A DNA stretch of 64,000 nt from Enterovibrio baiacu (lineage in GTDB: Bacteria > Pseudomonadota > Gammaproteobacteria > Enterobacterales > Vibrionaceae): the NCBI RefSeq assembly GCF_004120195.1, contig NZ_SCHN01000005.1, positions 124,001 through 188,000 on the forward strand. The letters run 5' to 3'. Shown here piece after piece: positions 36,165-45,911 of the stretch (within the stretch, counting starts at the first letter, position 1; each line of letters opens with the position of its first letter). The notes below the pieces were generated by a model, which saw only the letters and a list, made by a program, of their open reading frames with translations, had not been told where the DNA came from and searched no databases. The translations under genes were made by a program, and so were the position numbers.

Positions 36165-36875
36165 TTACCAAGGGATCACAGAATGATCATGGTGATACAG
36201 CTGTCCACTGTCACTGGCGGTCATGGAGGTAAACAGACTCACAATACGTGATGCTGTCGTCTCGGGGGAATAGAGCTTTTCTTGGGGCCAATTTTTCGTA
36301 AACGGTTCAGACAAATCACTGGGTGTTGTTCCGGGGTGCATGGCAATCACGCTACTTTCTGGCGATTTCCGCCCCCATTCAATGGCAAGATTTTTAATGA
36401 ACATATTCAACGCGGCTTTTGACATACGGTAGCTATACCAACCACCTAAACCATTGTCTTCAATACTGCCCACTTTTGCGCTTAGTGATATCCAACGCAC
36501 CGAAGATTTTCGGTTCAACAAAGGCGATACTGCCTGAGCAAGTACAACAGAAGGAAGCACATTAATGCGCATCGATTCTTGCAGCCAAACCGAATCCAAT
36601 TGCATCACGTTTTTCTCTGGTTGATGCATGTCGCTGTGCAGCACGCCAGCGCATTGAATAACGCCAACTAAGGTCGTGAAATGCGGTGTGAGAAACTGGG
36701 TAATGGTTTCCACGTTTGCTTGGTTCGTCATATCAGTACAAAGATGAACGTTCGTAGAATGACCGTGACGACTGATGCTGATGACGTGATAACCCTGACA
36801 CTGAAGTGTATCAATAATTGCACGACCAATCGTTCCATGTGAGCCAGCCACCAATACTGTTTTCTGCATCCTCAC
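36165..36875 (-). CDS. Short-chain dehydrogenase/reductase
   Basis: This encodes a 236-residue SDR. The cofactor site is V-A-G-S-H-G-T-I-G-R-A, with S-R in the next strand suggesting NADP(H). The catalytic Y-x-x-x-K reads Y-R-M-S-K, with an upstream Ser in W-I-S-L-S-A. Overall it looks like the C-factor/CsgA-like group. The substrate is unknown. It is divergent from folM, with about 120 bp between the starts. Confidence 0.88.
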   Translation of the reverse strand: MRMQKTVLVAGSHGTIGRAIIDTLQCQGYHVISISRHGHSTNVHLCTDMTNQANVETITQFLTPHFTTLVGVIQCAGVLHSDMHQPEKNVMQLDSVWLQESMRINVLPSVVLAQAVSPLLNRKSSVRWISLSAKVGSIEDNGLGGWYSYRMSKAALNMFIKNLAIEWGRKSPESSVIAMHPGTTPSDLSEPFTKNWPQEKLYSPETTASRIVSLFTSMTASDSGQLYHHDHSVIPW

Positions 36876-36998
36876 CCCTTAATTCGTTCTGCTAATATCA
36901 TCTAAACGTATGATTTTCATTCAAACACAGCAAGAAAATGATCTTTCTTCACGCCCACGCGTACTTTGTCTTGCTGTTTATCGTCGGAATTCTTTTAT

Positions 36999-37724
36999 AT
37001 GGCTCAAGAGACCATTTTGATCACAGGTGCAGGCCAGCGCGTTGGATTGGCCCTTGCTCGGCATTTTTCAGATCATCATTATCACGTCGTGGTGTCCTAC
37101 CGCACTGAACACAAAGCGATTTCTGAATTGAGGGAACGTGGCGTTGAATGCATTCACGCGGACTTTTCCACCAATGAGGGTATAACCGCTTTCGCAAGCC
37201 ATATCGCAGGGTTAGGCGTTCAAATCCGCGCATTAATCCACAACGCCTCAGACTGGAATGCGGAAAGCCAAACTGATGACTACCCCGCGCTGCTTGACCA
37301 GATGATGCAAATTCACGTGAAAACGCCTTACTTACTGAACTTGGCATTACACCCCTTTTTACAAGGCTCAAGCACAGGCGGCCAGACGGGAAGCGCCGAT
37401 ATCATTCACTTCACGGACTACGTGGTGCGGAAAGGAAGCGCTAAGCACATTGCCTATGCTGCGAGTAAAGCGGCATTGGAAAACCTTACCTTATCGTTTG
37501 CACAAAAACTGGCGCCTCGCGTGAAAGTGAACAGCATCGCTCCCGCTCTTATTATGTTTAATGCGGACGATTCTGAAGACTATAAAAAGAAGGCCCTTTC
37601 GAAGTCTTTAATGGGCATAGCGCCTGGCGAACGCGAAGTAGTAAACGCCGTAGATTTCATCCTACAAAGCGCATACATGACGGGTCAAAGTGTTAACTTA
37701 GACGGCGGTCGCGCGCTCAAGTAA
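36999..37724 (+). CDS. folM: Dihydromonapterin reductase FolM
   Basis: This encodes a 241-residue SDR (E. coli FolM is 240) that reduces dihydromonapterin to tetrahydromonapterin, with minor dihydrofolate reductase activity. The cofactor motif [10 protein letters not shown] has the FolM-type R in place of the usual Gly. The catalytic Y-A-A-S-K and the end D-G-G-R-A-L-K fit. folX follows after 25 bp, so the tetrahydromonapterin genes form an operon. The frame opens at 36966 but [11 protein letters not shown] is the natural start. Confidence 0.9.
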   Translation: MAQETILITGAGQRVGLALARHFSDHHYHVVVSYRTEHKAISELRERGVECIHADFSTNEGITAFASHIAGLGVQIRALIHNASDWNAESQTDDYPALLDQMMQIHVKTPYLLNLALHPFLQGSSTGGQTGSADIIHFTDYVVRKGSAKHIAYAASKAALENLTLSFAQKLAPRVKVNSIAPALIMFNADDSEDYKKKALSKSLMGIAPGEREVVNAVDFILQSAYMTGQSVNLDGGRALK

Positions 37725-37749
37725 TTCACCTTTAGAACGGATATCGATT

Positions 37750-38112
37750 ATGCAAAACGCCATCATTACGATCACCAACCTACGTCTTCGCACCTATATT
37801 GGGTTCAATGATGAAGAACAACAGAAGAAGCAGGACGTCGTACTCAACATAGAAATTCACTACCCTGGCGAAAAAGCCTGTATGAATGACAACGTTGAAG
37901 ACGCGCTAAATTACAAGGTGATCACCAAGACCATTATCGATCACGTTGAAAACGGGCGTTTCCTGTTGCTCGAAAAATTAGTTTCTAGTGTTCTAGACAT
38001 CACAACCGAGCATCATTGGGTGACATATTCACGTGTCACCATCGACAAGCCCCATGCACTAAGGTTTGCGGACTCAGTGTCACTCAGTTTAAGTTGGCAA
38101 AAACCGCAATAA
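37750..38112 (+). CDS. folX: Dihydroneopterin triphosphate 2'-epimerase FolX
   Basis: This encodes a 120-residue protein, identical in length to E. coli FolX and closely similar throughout ([44 protein letters not shown]). It converts dihydroneopterin triphosphate to the monapterin epimer, feeding FolM. It belongs to the FolB fold family but the H-A-L-R-F-A-D-S-V ending separates it from aldolases. Confidence 0.94.
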   Translation: MQNAIITITNLRLRTYIGFNDEEQQKKQDVVLNIEIHYPGEKACMNDNVEDALNYKVITKTIIDHVENGRFLLLEKLVSSVLDITTEHHWVTYSRVTIDKPHALRFADSVSLSLSWQKPQ

Positions 38113-38257
38113 AATGGCGAGTTGTTCAGCATAATTGGACAGCTAGCCCGGAGTTCCTTCTATTTTTTCGAACAAGTTGTTCAATCGTGGCTGGTTATAC
38201 TCTCGCCACGATTAATTATAATTCTCATTAACAACAATACATCGGAAACAAAAAGGA

Positions 38258-38797
38258 ATGGATAGTCCTTCACATTACAATTTAACGTTACGTGTTATTC
38301 ACTGGTTAACAGCACTTGTCGTTGTCGGACTTTTTGCTGTGGGTTGGTGGATGGTAGATCTGACGTATTACAGTAGCTGGTATAAAACAGCCCCTTTCTG
38401 GCATAAATCCATTGGTATTTGCCTTGCTGCATTGACTGTATTCAGACTGATCTGGCGCGTTGTTAAAGGCACACCAGAAATCGAAGGGAAACCGCTGGAA
38501 AGAAAAGCAGCACATGCTGCCCACCACGTGATTTATCTCCTTCTGTTTGTGATTTTTGTTTCAGGTTACCTCATCTCTACCTCTGATGGTCGCGCGATCG
38601 AAGTCTTTAATGTCTTCTCAGTACCATCAATGGGTGAGCTATTTCCAAATCAATCTGACATCGCGGGTGCAGTTCACTACTACGCTGCATTCACGCTCAT
38701 TGGCTTAGCCATTTTACATGCTGCCGCTGCCATAAAGCACCATGTCATCAATAAAGACAATACATTACGGAAAATGATCGGAGACAAGACATCATGA
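38258..38797 (+). CDS. yceJ: Cytochrome b561 family protein (YceJ-like)
   Basis: This encodes a 179-residue inner-membrane di-haem b cytochrome with four spans. Candidate axial His residues lie in R-V-I-H-W-L near the N-terminus, F-W-H-K-S, A-A-H-H-V-I-Y and the final G-A-V-H-Y-Y/I-L-H-A. It overlaps yceI by ATGA, as in E. coli yceJ-yceI. It may pass electrons from quinol to a periplasmic acceptor, though the partner is not known. Confidence 0.9.
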   Translation: MDSPSHYNLTLRVIHWLTALVVVGLFAVGWWMVDLTYYSSWYKTAPFWHKSIGICLAALTVFRLIWRVVKGTPEIEGKPLERKAAHAAHHVIYLLLFVIFVSGYLISTSDGRAIEVFNVFSVPSMGELFPNQSDIAGAVHYYAAFTLIGLAILHAAAAIKHHVINKDNTLRKMIGDKTS

Positions 38798-39363
38798 AGA
38801 AAACACTATTAGCTCTAGGACTTGCAGCTGCCACTTTGTCACCAACTTTTGCGATGGCTGATGACTATGTTATCGACACAAAAGGTGCGCATGCGTCAGT
38901 AAACTTCAAAGTTCCTCACTTGGGTTACAGCTTTATCAAAGGCCGTTTTAACGATTTCAGCGGCGAATTTTCCTACGACCCAGCCAATGTAACGGCATCA
39001 GAAATTCAAGTGACAATTGATACAACCAGTCTTGACTCAAACCATGCTGAGCGTGACAAGCACTTACGCAGCGATGACTTCATCAATGCATCGAAGTTTT
39101 CTTCAGCGACGTTTAAAAGCACCTCTGTAGCCGAAAACGCAGACGGAACACTCACAATCAATGGTGATTTGACGCTGCATGGCAAAACCAAACCTATTGC
39201 CATTGCTGCTAACTTCATCGGCGCTGGTGAAGACCCATGGGGCGGTTACCGTGCGGGCTTTGAAGGTACGACACGCCTAGAGTTGGCTGACTTCGACATC
39301 CCTGTCGTAGGGGCATCAAGCTTTGTTGACCTAGAGCTTCACGTTGAAGGTGTGCGTAAGTAA
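38794..39363 (+). CDS. yceI: YceI family periplasmic protein
   Basis: This encodes a 189-residue periplasmic lipocalin-like protein with a 22-residue signal peptide ending A-M-A. Mature YceI proteins bind long isoprenoids such as polyprenyl pyrophosphate or quinones. The family signs are present: [23 protein letters not shown], the double [14 protein letters not shown] and L-T-L-H-G-K-T-K-P. It is translationally coupled to the cytochrome gene, and a terminator follows at once. Confidence 0.94.
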   Translation: MKKTLLALGLAAATLSPTFAMADDYVIDTKGAHASVNFKVPHLGYSFIKGRFNDFSGEFSYDPANVTASEIQVTIDTTSLDSNHAERDKHLRSDDFINASKFSSATFKSTSVAENADGTLTINGDLTLHGKTKPIAIAANFIGAGEDPWGGYRAGFEGTTRLELADFDIPVVGASSFVDLELHVEGVRK

Positions 39364-39401
39364 CTCGCAACGTAATCTACTCACTTTATTAGATTTTTTC
39401 A

Positions 39402-39426
39402 GGCGGATAGTTTATCCGCCTTTTTT
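39402..39426 (+). terminator. Intrinsic terminator after yceI
   Basis: GGCGGATA, loop GTT, TATCCGCC then TTTTTT. Confidence 0.9.
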
Positions 39427-39609
39427 ATTTTGATTTTTCAACCACCCATTTCCTTTAAAATCAGTGCTAAATACGCCCTCTCATCGCCACAACTGTTACA
39501 GTTTTTAAACCTCCTGCGCTTTCACCTTTTAGATAAGATCTATGTCACAAAACCACCTTATCTGCGCGCGTATGGTAGTGGGCTAATTTTTATAATCGCG
39601 AGGGTCGCT

Positions 39610-40731
39610 ATGTTTAATCCGATTCTATTCCGCCACCAACTTCATCGATCACCTGAGCTTTCAGGGGCTGAAAAAAGAACGCATGAACTTCTCGTGAAAA
39701 CCCTACGAACATTTGGTTATTCACCTATTGAAGAGGTCGGCGGGCACGGTGTGGTGGTTAAAATAGACAGTGGATTACCGGGCCCTCACCTGCTTTTTCG
39801 CGCCGACACGGATGCGCTTCCCATCAACGAAATCGCCGTCCATCAGCATAGTTCTGAACATGACGGCATCATGCATGCGTGCGGGCATGACGGGCACTCT
39901 GCGAGCTTGATGGCGTTAGCGTATAGGTTGTCATTGTTCACGTTGCAGCGCGGCACTGTGACGCTGATTTTCCAACCCTCAGAAGAGAATGGACAAGGGG
40001 CGCTCGCGATGTTGGAAGATGATAAGTGGGAGAAAGGACAGATAGACTATGCCTTTGGTTACCATAATGTGCCGGGATATCCATTGGGGCAAATACTGTG
40101 TCGAGAAAACACATTTGCCTGTGCCTCAACAGGATTGTCCATCACCTTTAAAGGTAAAACAGCGCATGCCGCCTACCCCGAAAGTGCGATAAACCCTACT
40201 TTTGCAATCAGGGCACTGATGCAAGACATCGAAGTACTCCCCAGTGCCTTAGGTGGCCTAACACTGGCAACCCTAGTCCATGTAGATCTCGGGCAACCTG
40301 CATTTGGCACAACGCCTGAATCAGGGCAACTCATGGTGACATTGCGCAGTGACAGTAATAAATGCTTTCAGCAGTTGTGTGACAGCCTTGAGGAAAAAGC
40401 AAAAGCGTATGCTGAACGCGACGGGTTAACACTTGATATCGCATGGGACGATAACTTCAACGCAACCATCAATCACAGTGAAGCCAATATGCTGCTAAAG
40501 CAGGCCTGCAAGGACATTGGCTTTCATTTTGCTGACTTAAAAGAGCCTATGCGTTGGTCAGAAGACTTTTCGGCATATACTGCGCGATGGCCTTCGGCTT
40601 TCTTTGGTCTTGGCAGTGGCACTGAACATCCGCCTTTGCATGATCCACATTATGATTTCCCAGATACCCTCATTGATATCTCGAGCAAAATATTCGAACA
40701 GATCATTAGAGACATGAACGGCCTGAGATAG
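39610..40731 (+). CDS. M20 family metallopeptidase/amidohydrolase
   Basis: This encodes a 373-residue zinc amidohydrolase of the M20D (IAA-amino acid/N-acyl-amino acid hydrolase) type. Zinc and catalytic motifs are R-A-D-T-D-A-L-P, H-A-C-G-H-D-G-H, Q-P-S-E-E-N, Y-H-N-V-P and W-S-E-D-F. The dimerisation domain spans about 170-280 (A-H-A-A-Y-P-E-S-A-I-N-P). The substrate is probably an N-acylated amino acid. The start at 39610 follows GCGAGGG and matches M-F-N-P-I-L-F-R-H-Q-L-H-R-x-P-E of the family. The open frame back to 39430 runs across the promoter. Confidence 0.88.
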   Translation: MFNPILFRHQLHRSPELSGAEKRTHELLVKTLRTFGYSPIEEVGGHGVVVKIDSGLPGPHLLFRADTDALPINEIAVHQHSSEHDGIMHACGHDGHSASLMALAYRLSLFTLQRGTVTLIFQPSEENGQGALAMLEDDKWEKGQIDYAFGYHNVPGYPLGQILCRENTFACASTGLSITFKGKTAHAAYPESAINPTFAIRALMQDIEVLPSALGGLTLATLVHVDLGQPAFGTTPESGQLMVTLRSDSNKCFQQLCDSLEEKAKAYAERDGLTLDIAWDDNFNATINHSEANMLLKQACKDIGFHFADLKEPMRWSEDFSAYTARWPSAFFGLGSGTEHPPLHDPHYDFPDTLIDISSKIFEQIIRDMNGLR

Positions 40732-40808
40732 CCTCTATTTTTCATGTGCGTTTATACCAATTGTTTTTTATGACCGCCTTTGTGCCTAATACCCTTAGAT
40801 GAACAATA

Positions 40809-40838
40809 AAAAAACGGCTCACCGAGGTGAGCCGTTTT
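40809..40838 (+). terminator. Intrinsic terminator, bidirectional
   Basis: AAAAACGGCTCAC, loop CGAG, GTGAGCCGTTTTT between the convergent amidohydrolase and symporter genes. Confidence 0.9.
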
Positions 40839-40877
40839 TAGGTTTAGTACCGAATTCGAGCTAATTGCTCTCTGTGC

Positions 40878-42326
40878 TTACAACTCACCACGAAGTGAAA
40901 CCAGCTTAGCTTTGATCGCACGCGCTTTCTCTTCTGTCAGGTCATAATTCCACATGACAAGGATGGCGAGTGCAGCTGTTGATGCTGGAATCAGAATGTC
41001 CGCTAGGCGCAAGTTGATCATGGTTTCAGCAGATTGACTTGCTGCGCCAGGATCGAAGCCCACCATTTTGATAACAAGGCCACCGAGGATAAGCGCAAGA
41101 GCCTGACCCAGCTTAACCATCAACCAGTAGATTGCACCAAATGTACCTTCGCGACGTGGCATACCGTTATCCAGTTCGTCCATGTCACACACATCCGCTG
41201 TCATACTCATCATCAGCGTAAACAGACCACCGATACCGAATGACATCAATGGAATTGGCATGAAGATCATCCAAGGGTTTGACGGATCGAAGCCCCACCA
41301 TTTCAGCGCATAACCCACAATAGAGATCAGGGTTGAAATGACGAAAGCATTACGCTTGCCCCACTTGTTCGCCATCCAAGTGATAATTGGAATGACCAAG
41401 AACGCCGTCGTGATCGCACTGATGGTTGAGAACCATGCAGGCCAGCTACCCGTTGCACCGTAGTCACCATCAAACATGTGGAACACGATAATGAAGAAGC
41501 TAAACGAAGCAACAAGCTGGAAGCCGTTAAAGACGAGGAACGTTGCGCCACACAATCTAACGAATGGGCCGTTTTTAAACACTTTCTTGATGCCAGAGAA
41601 AACCGCCGCTAGGTTTGTCCAAATGGTTGCGAACGAAATTTCCGCACGGTTTTCCATTTTGTTCGAATCGATGCCTTTGCAGAACAAACCTGGAAGAATA
41701 CCTAACACGATACACGCGCCAGCGACGTATAGAGATAGCTGACGAACACCTTCCGCTTGGCTTTCGAACAAATCGGGATCAGCAATCAAAACCCAGAACC
41801 AAGGCACAATCATCCAAGCGATTTGGCCCATAGTCTGAGCAAACGCCATCAAACGTGTACGTTCGTTGTAGTCAGATGTCATTTCGTAACCCAGTGCAAC
41901 AAAAGGCGTTGCAAACATGGTGTTACCAATGGTGAAGATCAGCGAGAAAATGAGGAAATACCAAAAGTTATACGCTTGAGATGCTTCAGGGTCGAGTTGC
42001 CAAAGTAACGCGAAGAAAACGCCACTTAAGATAGCGCCAACAACAATGTAAGGTCTTCTGCGACCCCATCGTGATTTGGTGTTATCTGTGATAAAGCCCA
42101 TGATTGGATCAGTCAGGGCGTCGAAAAGTCGAGGAAGACCACCCAGCAGACCGGCTAGAAACGGGTCGATGCCAAAAGCGGTGATCAAAAAGAAGGAAAA
42201 CACACCTAGTGCGCCGGGCAGCAAGTTAAGGGTTAAAGTACCTGCTCCGTACGCCCCTTTCTGTTTTACGGGAACTTGAGCGCGACCTTCCGTGTCATGA
42301 TTTGCAGTTGCTTCAATTTGTGACAT
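40878..42326 (-). CDS. GPH-family sugar:cation symporter
   Basis: This encodes a 482-residue twelve-span symporter of the glycoside-pentoside-hexuronide family (MFS, melibiose-carrier-like). Early motifs G-L-P-R-L-F-D-A-L-T-D-P-I-M-G and D-N-T-K-S-R-W-G-R-R-R-P-Y are diagnostic. The sugar is unknown; no glycosidase gene is adjacent. Control appears elaborate: two GAAAGC(G/T)GCTTTC-like palindromes and a CRP-like site lie in the 520 bp upstream, which points to a LacI-type repressor and catabolite control. It ends before a shared terminator. Confidence 0.88.
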   Translation of the reverse strand: MSQIEATANHDTEGRAQVPVKQKGAYGAGTLTLNLLPGALGVFSFFLITAFGIDPFLAGLLGGLPRLFDALTDPIMGFITDNTKSRWGRRRPYIVVGAILSGVFFALLWQLDPEASQAYNFWYFLIFSLIFTIGNTMFATPFVALGYEMTSDYNERTRLMAFAQTMGQIAWMIVPWFWVLIADPDLFESQAEGVRQLSLYVAGACIVLGILPGLFCKGIDSNKMENRAEISFATIWTNLAAVFSGIKKVFKNGPFVRLCGATFLVFNGFQLVASFSFFIIVFHMFDGDYGATGSWPAWFSTISAITTAFLVIPIITWMANKWGKRNAFVISTLISIVGYALKWWGFDPSNPWMIFMPIPLMSFGIGGLFTLMMSMTADVCDMDELDNGMPRREGTFGAIYWLMVKLGQALALILGGLVIKMVGFDPGAASQSAETMINLRLADILIPASTAALAILVMWNYDLTEEKARAIKAKLVSLRGEL

Positions 42327-42431
42327 AACTCAATTGTTAACCATATGTGAATACGTGTACTGATAGTAACGGTCTAGTGCGAGTGACTTCAAACTGACAC
42401 CAAACAACAGATACCTCTGCAAACACAAAAA

Positions 42432-42443
42432 GAAAGCGCTTTC
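42432..42443 (-). promoter_or_regulatory. Proximal LacI-type operator of the GPH symporter
   Basis: GAAAGCGCTTTC is a perfect CG-centred palindrome 112 bp upstream of the symporter start (centre to ATG), of the form bound by LacI/GalR repressors. No LacI gene is in the window. Confidence 0.55.
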
Positions 42444-42552
42444 TTTGGCGTCTTTATTTGAGAGCAAACATATATTCTAATTTGGCCATCACAATAGCCC
42501 AAGTTACACACAATCCACCGAATATTGAGATTTTTACGGCATCTTTCATTTC

Positions 42553-42568
42553 AGTGACACAGATTACA
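42553..42568 (-). promoter_or_regulatory. CRP-like site
   Basis: AGTGA, six bases, TTACA resembles the CRP consensus TGTGA N6 TCACA, with one mismatch in each half. It sits between the two LacI-type palindromes. Confidence 0.35.
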
Positions 42569-42761
42569 CTTATTTTTACGGGTTATTGGCGCTGCCGTCA
42601 TTTTATTGTCACTAGCATGAAAAAGCCGTGTGATTGACTCGTGATTTCACACTCCACAATCCACCGTACCGCATACCCTAACAAGTACTAGAAACCAAGC
42701 TCCCCTCCCTGCAAGATTGACTAACACGTACTTTTGTCGACTTCGTTATGTTTGACATAAA

Positions 42762-42773
42762 GAAAGTGCTTTC
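42762..42773 (-). promoter_or_regulatory. Distal LacI-type operator
   Basis: GAAAGTGCTTTC differs from the proximal palindrome at one base and lies 330 bp further upstream, close behind the aroG terminator. Two such operators suggest looping. Confidence 0.5.
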
Positions 42774-42794
42774 ATTGATTTTCAGACATAAAAA

Positions 42795-42821
42795 AAGCCT
42801 GCAGCAATGCGCTGCAGGCTT
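42795..42821 (-). terminator. Intrinsic terminator after aroG
   Basis: AAGCCTGCAGC, five-base loop, GCTGCAGGCTT; on the minus strand it runs into TTTTTT. Confidence 0.9.
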
Positions 42822-42848
42822 CGAATTCGTTCTATTGTCGGTTACACG

Positions 42849-43910
42849 TTATTTTGCTGCTCGACGCTCTTCTACTGCATCTGCTAGACGCTGAAGAACC
42901 TGTTCTGTTGTTTCCCAGCCAATACACGCATCGGTAATACTCTGTCCGTATACAGGCGCTTTACCATCAACCAAATCTTGACGGCCTTCCACAAGGTGAC
43001 TTTCAATCATCACACCGAAGATAGCGTCATTACCACCAGCAACTTGGTTTGCTACATCATCAGCAACAACCGCTTGGCGCTTGTAGTCTTTACTGCTGTT
43101 CGCATGGCTGAAATCAATCATGAGCTTCTTACGCAATTTCGCAGAATCAAGCTGCTCCATAATTGCAGAAACATGTTCAGCTGAATAGTTAGGCTCTTTA
43201 CCACCACGAAGAATGATATGGCAATCTTCATTGCCCGCAGTTTCTACAATCGCTGAATGACCGTATTTGGTCACAGACAAGAAGTGGTGCGGTGACTCTG
43301 CTGAGCGAATCGCATCTGTTGCGATCTTGATGTTGCCATCAGTACCGTTTTTGAAGCCAACAGGACAAGAAAGACCTGATGCCAGTTCACGGTGAACCTG
43401 AGACTCAGTAGTACGCGCGCCGATTGCACCCCAGCTGATCAAATCACCCATGTATTGCGGGGTGATCATATCGAGGAACTCTCCTGCAGTTGGAAGACCC
43501 ATGTCAGTGATGTCCAACAACAGTTTACGACCAATACGAAGACCATCGTTCAATTTGAAGCTGTTATCCATGTACGGGTCGTTGATAAGACCTTTCCAAC
43601 CCACAGTGGTACGCGGTTTTTCAAAGTAAACACGCATAACAATTTCAAGCTGGCCTTTCAGTTTTTCGCGCAAAGGTTTCAGTTTCTTTGCGTACTCAAC
43701 AGCCGCTTCAGGATCATGGATTGAACATGGACCGATAACAATCAGCAAACGATCATCTTGGTCGTTAAGAATGTTATGGATGGATTGGCGAGCATTAAAC
43801 ACGGTTTCTGACGCGTTATCTGTTGCCGGGAATTTTTCTAGGATCGCTACTGGCGGCAAAAGTTCTTTGATTTTGCTAATGCGAACGTCGTCTGTTTGAT
43901 AAATGCTCAT
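42849..43910 (-). CDS. aroG: 3-deoxy-7-phosphoheptulonate synthase, AroG-type
   Basis: This encodes a 353-residue class I DAHP synthase (E. coli AroG is 350), which condenses phosphoenolpyruvate and erythrose 4-phosphate in the first step of aromatic amino acid synthesis. Conserved segments include V-I-G-P-C-S-I-H-D-P, Y-F-E-K-P-R-T-T-V-G-W-K-G, G-A-R-T-T-E-S-Q and D-F-S-H-A-N-S. The N-terminal R-I-S-K-I-K-E-L-L-P-P is typical of the feedback-sensitive subgroup; Phe sensitivity is inferred. A TyrR box upstream supports control by aromatic amino acids. The ATG follows AAAGGGTG. Confidence 0.93.
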   Translation of the reverse strand: MSIYQTDDVRISKIKELLPPVAILEKFPATDNASETVFNARQSIHNILNDQDDRLLIVIGPCSIHDPEAAVEYAKKLKPLREKLKGQLEIVMRVYFEKPRTTVGWKGLINDPYMDNSFKLNDGLRIGRKLLLDITDMGLPTAGEFLDMITPQYMGDLISWGAIGARTTESQVHRELASGLSCPVGFKNGTDGNIKIATDAIRSAESPHHFLSVTKYGHSAIVETAGNEDCHIILRGGKEPNYSAEHVSAIMEQLDSAKLRKKLMIDFSHANSSKDYKRQAVVADDVANQVAGGNDAIFGVMIESHLVEGRQDLVDGKAPVYGQSITDACIGWETTEQVLQRLADAVEERRAAK

Positions 43911-44006
43911 ATTTCACCCTTTTTCATTTCTTGCCGTCATTTTGTCTGTTCAAAACAACGTATGCTTCCTTCATATGCCGTTAACTTATCGCCAATCTAA
44001 CGTGAG

Positions 44007-44024
44007 TGCAAACCTATTTTTACA
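44007..44024 (-). promoter_or_regulatory. TyrR box upstream of aroG
   Basis: TGCAAA, six bases, TTTACA differs from the TyrR consensus TGTAAA N6 TTTACA at one position. On the minus strand it overlaps a likely -35 (TTGCAC) that is followed 17 bases later by TAAGTT, so binding should repress aroG. Confidence 0.6.
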
Positions 44025-44146
44025 GGAATTTATAAATATTTATTGGCATAGTGTATTGACTGGCGATATTTATGTGCTAGCAACAAGTGTAAAACATGAG
44101 CGTTTAAACCATTATCTATTTATTATCAGAACCTTAATGACATCCA

Positions 44147-45643
44147 TTATGTACTCGACGGAAACGGTTTAAATCCAGGAAAGAGCAATTCAAGATCTAA
44201 ACTCGCCTCTAGCGCATCAGCTAATGCATCAATACTCTTCTCTCGAAGTGCCTCTAAGTTTGATTGTTTGGCGTTCTCCAAGCCCGCCCAATGAAGGAGT
44301 AATGCGCATGCATCTGGAGAGTCAAACACACCGTGCCAATAGGTGCCTAGCACCACATTATCCTCGCTAACCAATCCATCGAAAGACAAGTCGCCATTGT
44401 TCTCATCTTTGTATGAGATAGGCGATTGACCGCTGGTCACCGACACACCCATGTGGATCTCATATCCTTTTACCGCAGCCTCTTGCCCCAACAAGGTTAA
44501 TGTTCCGGTTTTCTGCGTAAGCACCTTTTCTTTCTCTATCGTGGTTTCACACTGCAAGTAACCCAAGCCATCCACTGCGGCTGGCTCACCTTCAATGCCA
44601 TAAGGATCTGCAATGCATTGTCCCAGCATCTGATAACCACCACAGATACCCGCAATCTTGCCACCATAGCGAAGGTGCTTAGCTATTTGCTTATCCCAAC
44701 CGTACTCGCGTAACGACGCCAGATCACTGATCACACTCTTGCTTCCCGGCAGAACAATCAGATCTGCAGATGGTAGTGGGTCTCCCGGACGAACAAATTG
44801 AAGGTTGACCTGCGGGTGCATTCTTAACGCATCGAAATCTGTGTGGTTGCTGACGCGCGGATACACGGGAACCACGATATTGAACAACTCTGATTCTTTA
44901 TCGTCTGACTGTTTTATATCAATGGCATCTTCTGCATCCAGCATCAAACCTTGTAGGTATGGGATCACGCCAATCACCGGCTTACCCGTTTTCTTCTCGA
45001 GCCAATCTAAACCAGGCTCGAGCAGTTTAATGTCGCCGCGGAATCGATTGATGACAAAACCAATCACACGATCTTGCTCTGATTGAGACAAACAATCTAG
45101 CGTGCCGGTTAGGTGTGCGAACACCCCGCCTCGGTCGATGTCGGCAACAATGATCACAGGTACATCTGCCGCTTCAGCAAACCCCATGTTTGCGATGTCA
45201 TTGGCACGTAAATTCACTTCGGCGGGGCTACCCGCACCTTCTATCAATATTGTGTCGAATTGGCCTTGTAAGATGTTGAAAGACTCCATCACTGGTGTCA
45301 TCGCGAAGGCTTTATAAGACTGAAAGCCAATCGCATCCATGGATTCTGTTGCTTTACCCTGTACGATGATTTGCGCAGCACAATCGGAGTTTGGTTTCAG
45401 CAAAATGGGGTTCATGTGAACGGTCGGTTCAACGCCACATGCAAACGCTTGAAAGGCCTGCGCCCGGCCTATTTCCCCACCGTCTTTTGTCACAGCGCTG
45501 TTTAACGCCATATTTTGCGATTTAAATGGGGCAACAGAAATGCCACGACGAGCGAGCACACGCCCTAAGCCTGCAACCAAAACACTTTTTCCAGCGTCGG
45601 ACGTTGTGCCTTGCACCATGAGGGCTTTGTCAGTAGAAAGCAT
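44147..45643 (-). CDS. cobQ: Cobyric acid synthase
   Basis: This encodes a 498-residue glutamine-dependent amidotransferase (CobQ/CbiP) that amidates adenosyl-cobyrinic a,c-diamide. The N-terminal BioD-like domain (1-235) has [11 protein letters not shown] and K-S-Q-N-M-A-L-N-S. The C-terminal class I-like GATase domain (about 255-450) has the catalytic Cys in [10 protein letters not shown] and a late His in Y-W-H-G-V-F. No other cobalamin gene is adjacent, suggesting a salvage or scattered pathway. I see no cobalamin riboswitch in the upstream region. Confidence 0.95.
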   Translation of the reverse strand: MLSTDKALMVQGTTSDAGKSVLVAGLGRVLARRGISVAPFKSQNMALNSAVTKDGGEIGRAQAFQAFACGVEPTVHMNPILLKPNSDCAAQIIVQGKATESMDAIGFQSYKAFAMTPVMESFNILQGQFDTILIEGAGSPAEVNLRANDIANMGFAEAADVPVIIVADIDRGGVFAHLTGTLDCLSQSEQDRVIGFVINRFRGDIKLLEPGLDWLEKKTGKPVIGVIPYLQGLMLDAEDAIDIKQSDDKESELFNIVVPVYPRVSNHTDFDALRMHPQVNLQFVRPGDPLPSADLIVLPGSKSVISDLASLREYGWDKQIAKHLRYGGKIAGICGGYQMLGQCIADPYGIEGEPAAVDGLGYLQCETTIEKEKVLTQKTGTLTLLGQEAAVKGYEIHMGVSVTSGQSPISYKDENNGDLSFDGLVSEDNVVLGTYWHGVFDSPDACALLLHWAGLENAKQSNLEALREKSIDALADALEASLDLELLFPGFKPFPSST

Positions 45644-45911
45644 CTAATAAACCTGAATATTCTGAGGGGTGTAAGTGTCTTTGAGGTTCGATAATCGTAA
45701 ACCCCTTGTCTTCAAAGCGAAATCCCGCTTCATGACCTAGTGGCTAGATGCAAAGATACCACATCGTTTGCATAAAAATGTTACCTAAATCCTCGCTCAA
45801 AAAAATGTTTGTAATCTTCATCAAACTTATGCGCTCCACACCTGCAACTTTCGTCCAGCTACTCATACACTCAAGCGGATGTAATTCTTTATAGATAAGG
45901 CATGGAAAGCT

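Noticed and set aside
43903-44172. Plus-strand 89-codon frame opposite the aroG promoter
   Set aside because: It lies across the TyrR box and promoter, has no ribosome site and no family resemblance.
45644-45911. Cobalamin riboswitch upstream of cobQ
   Set aside because: I could not find the conserved B12-box or the surrounding helices in this region.
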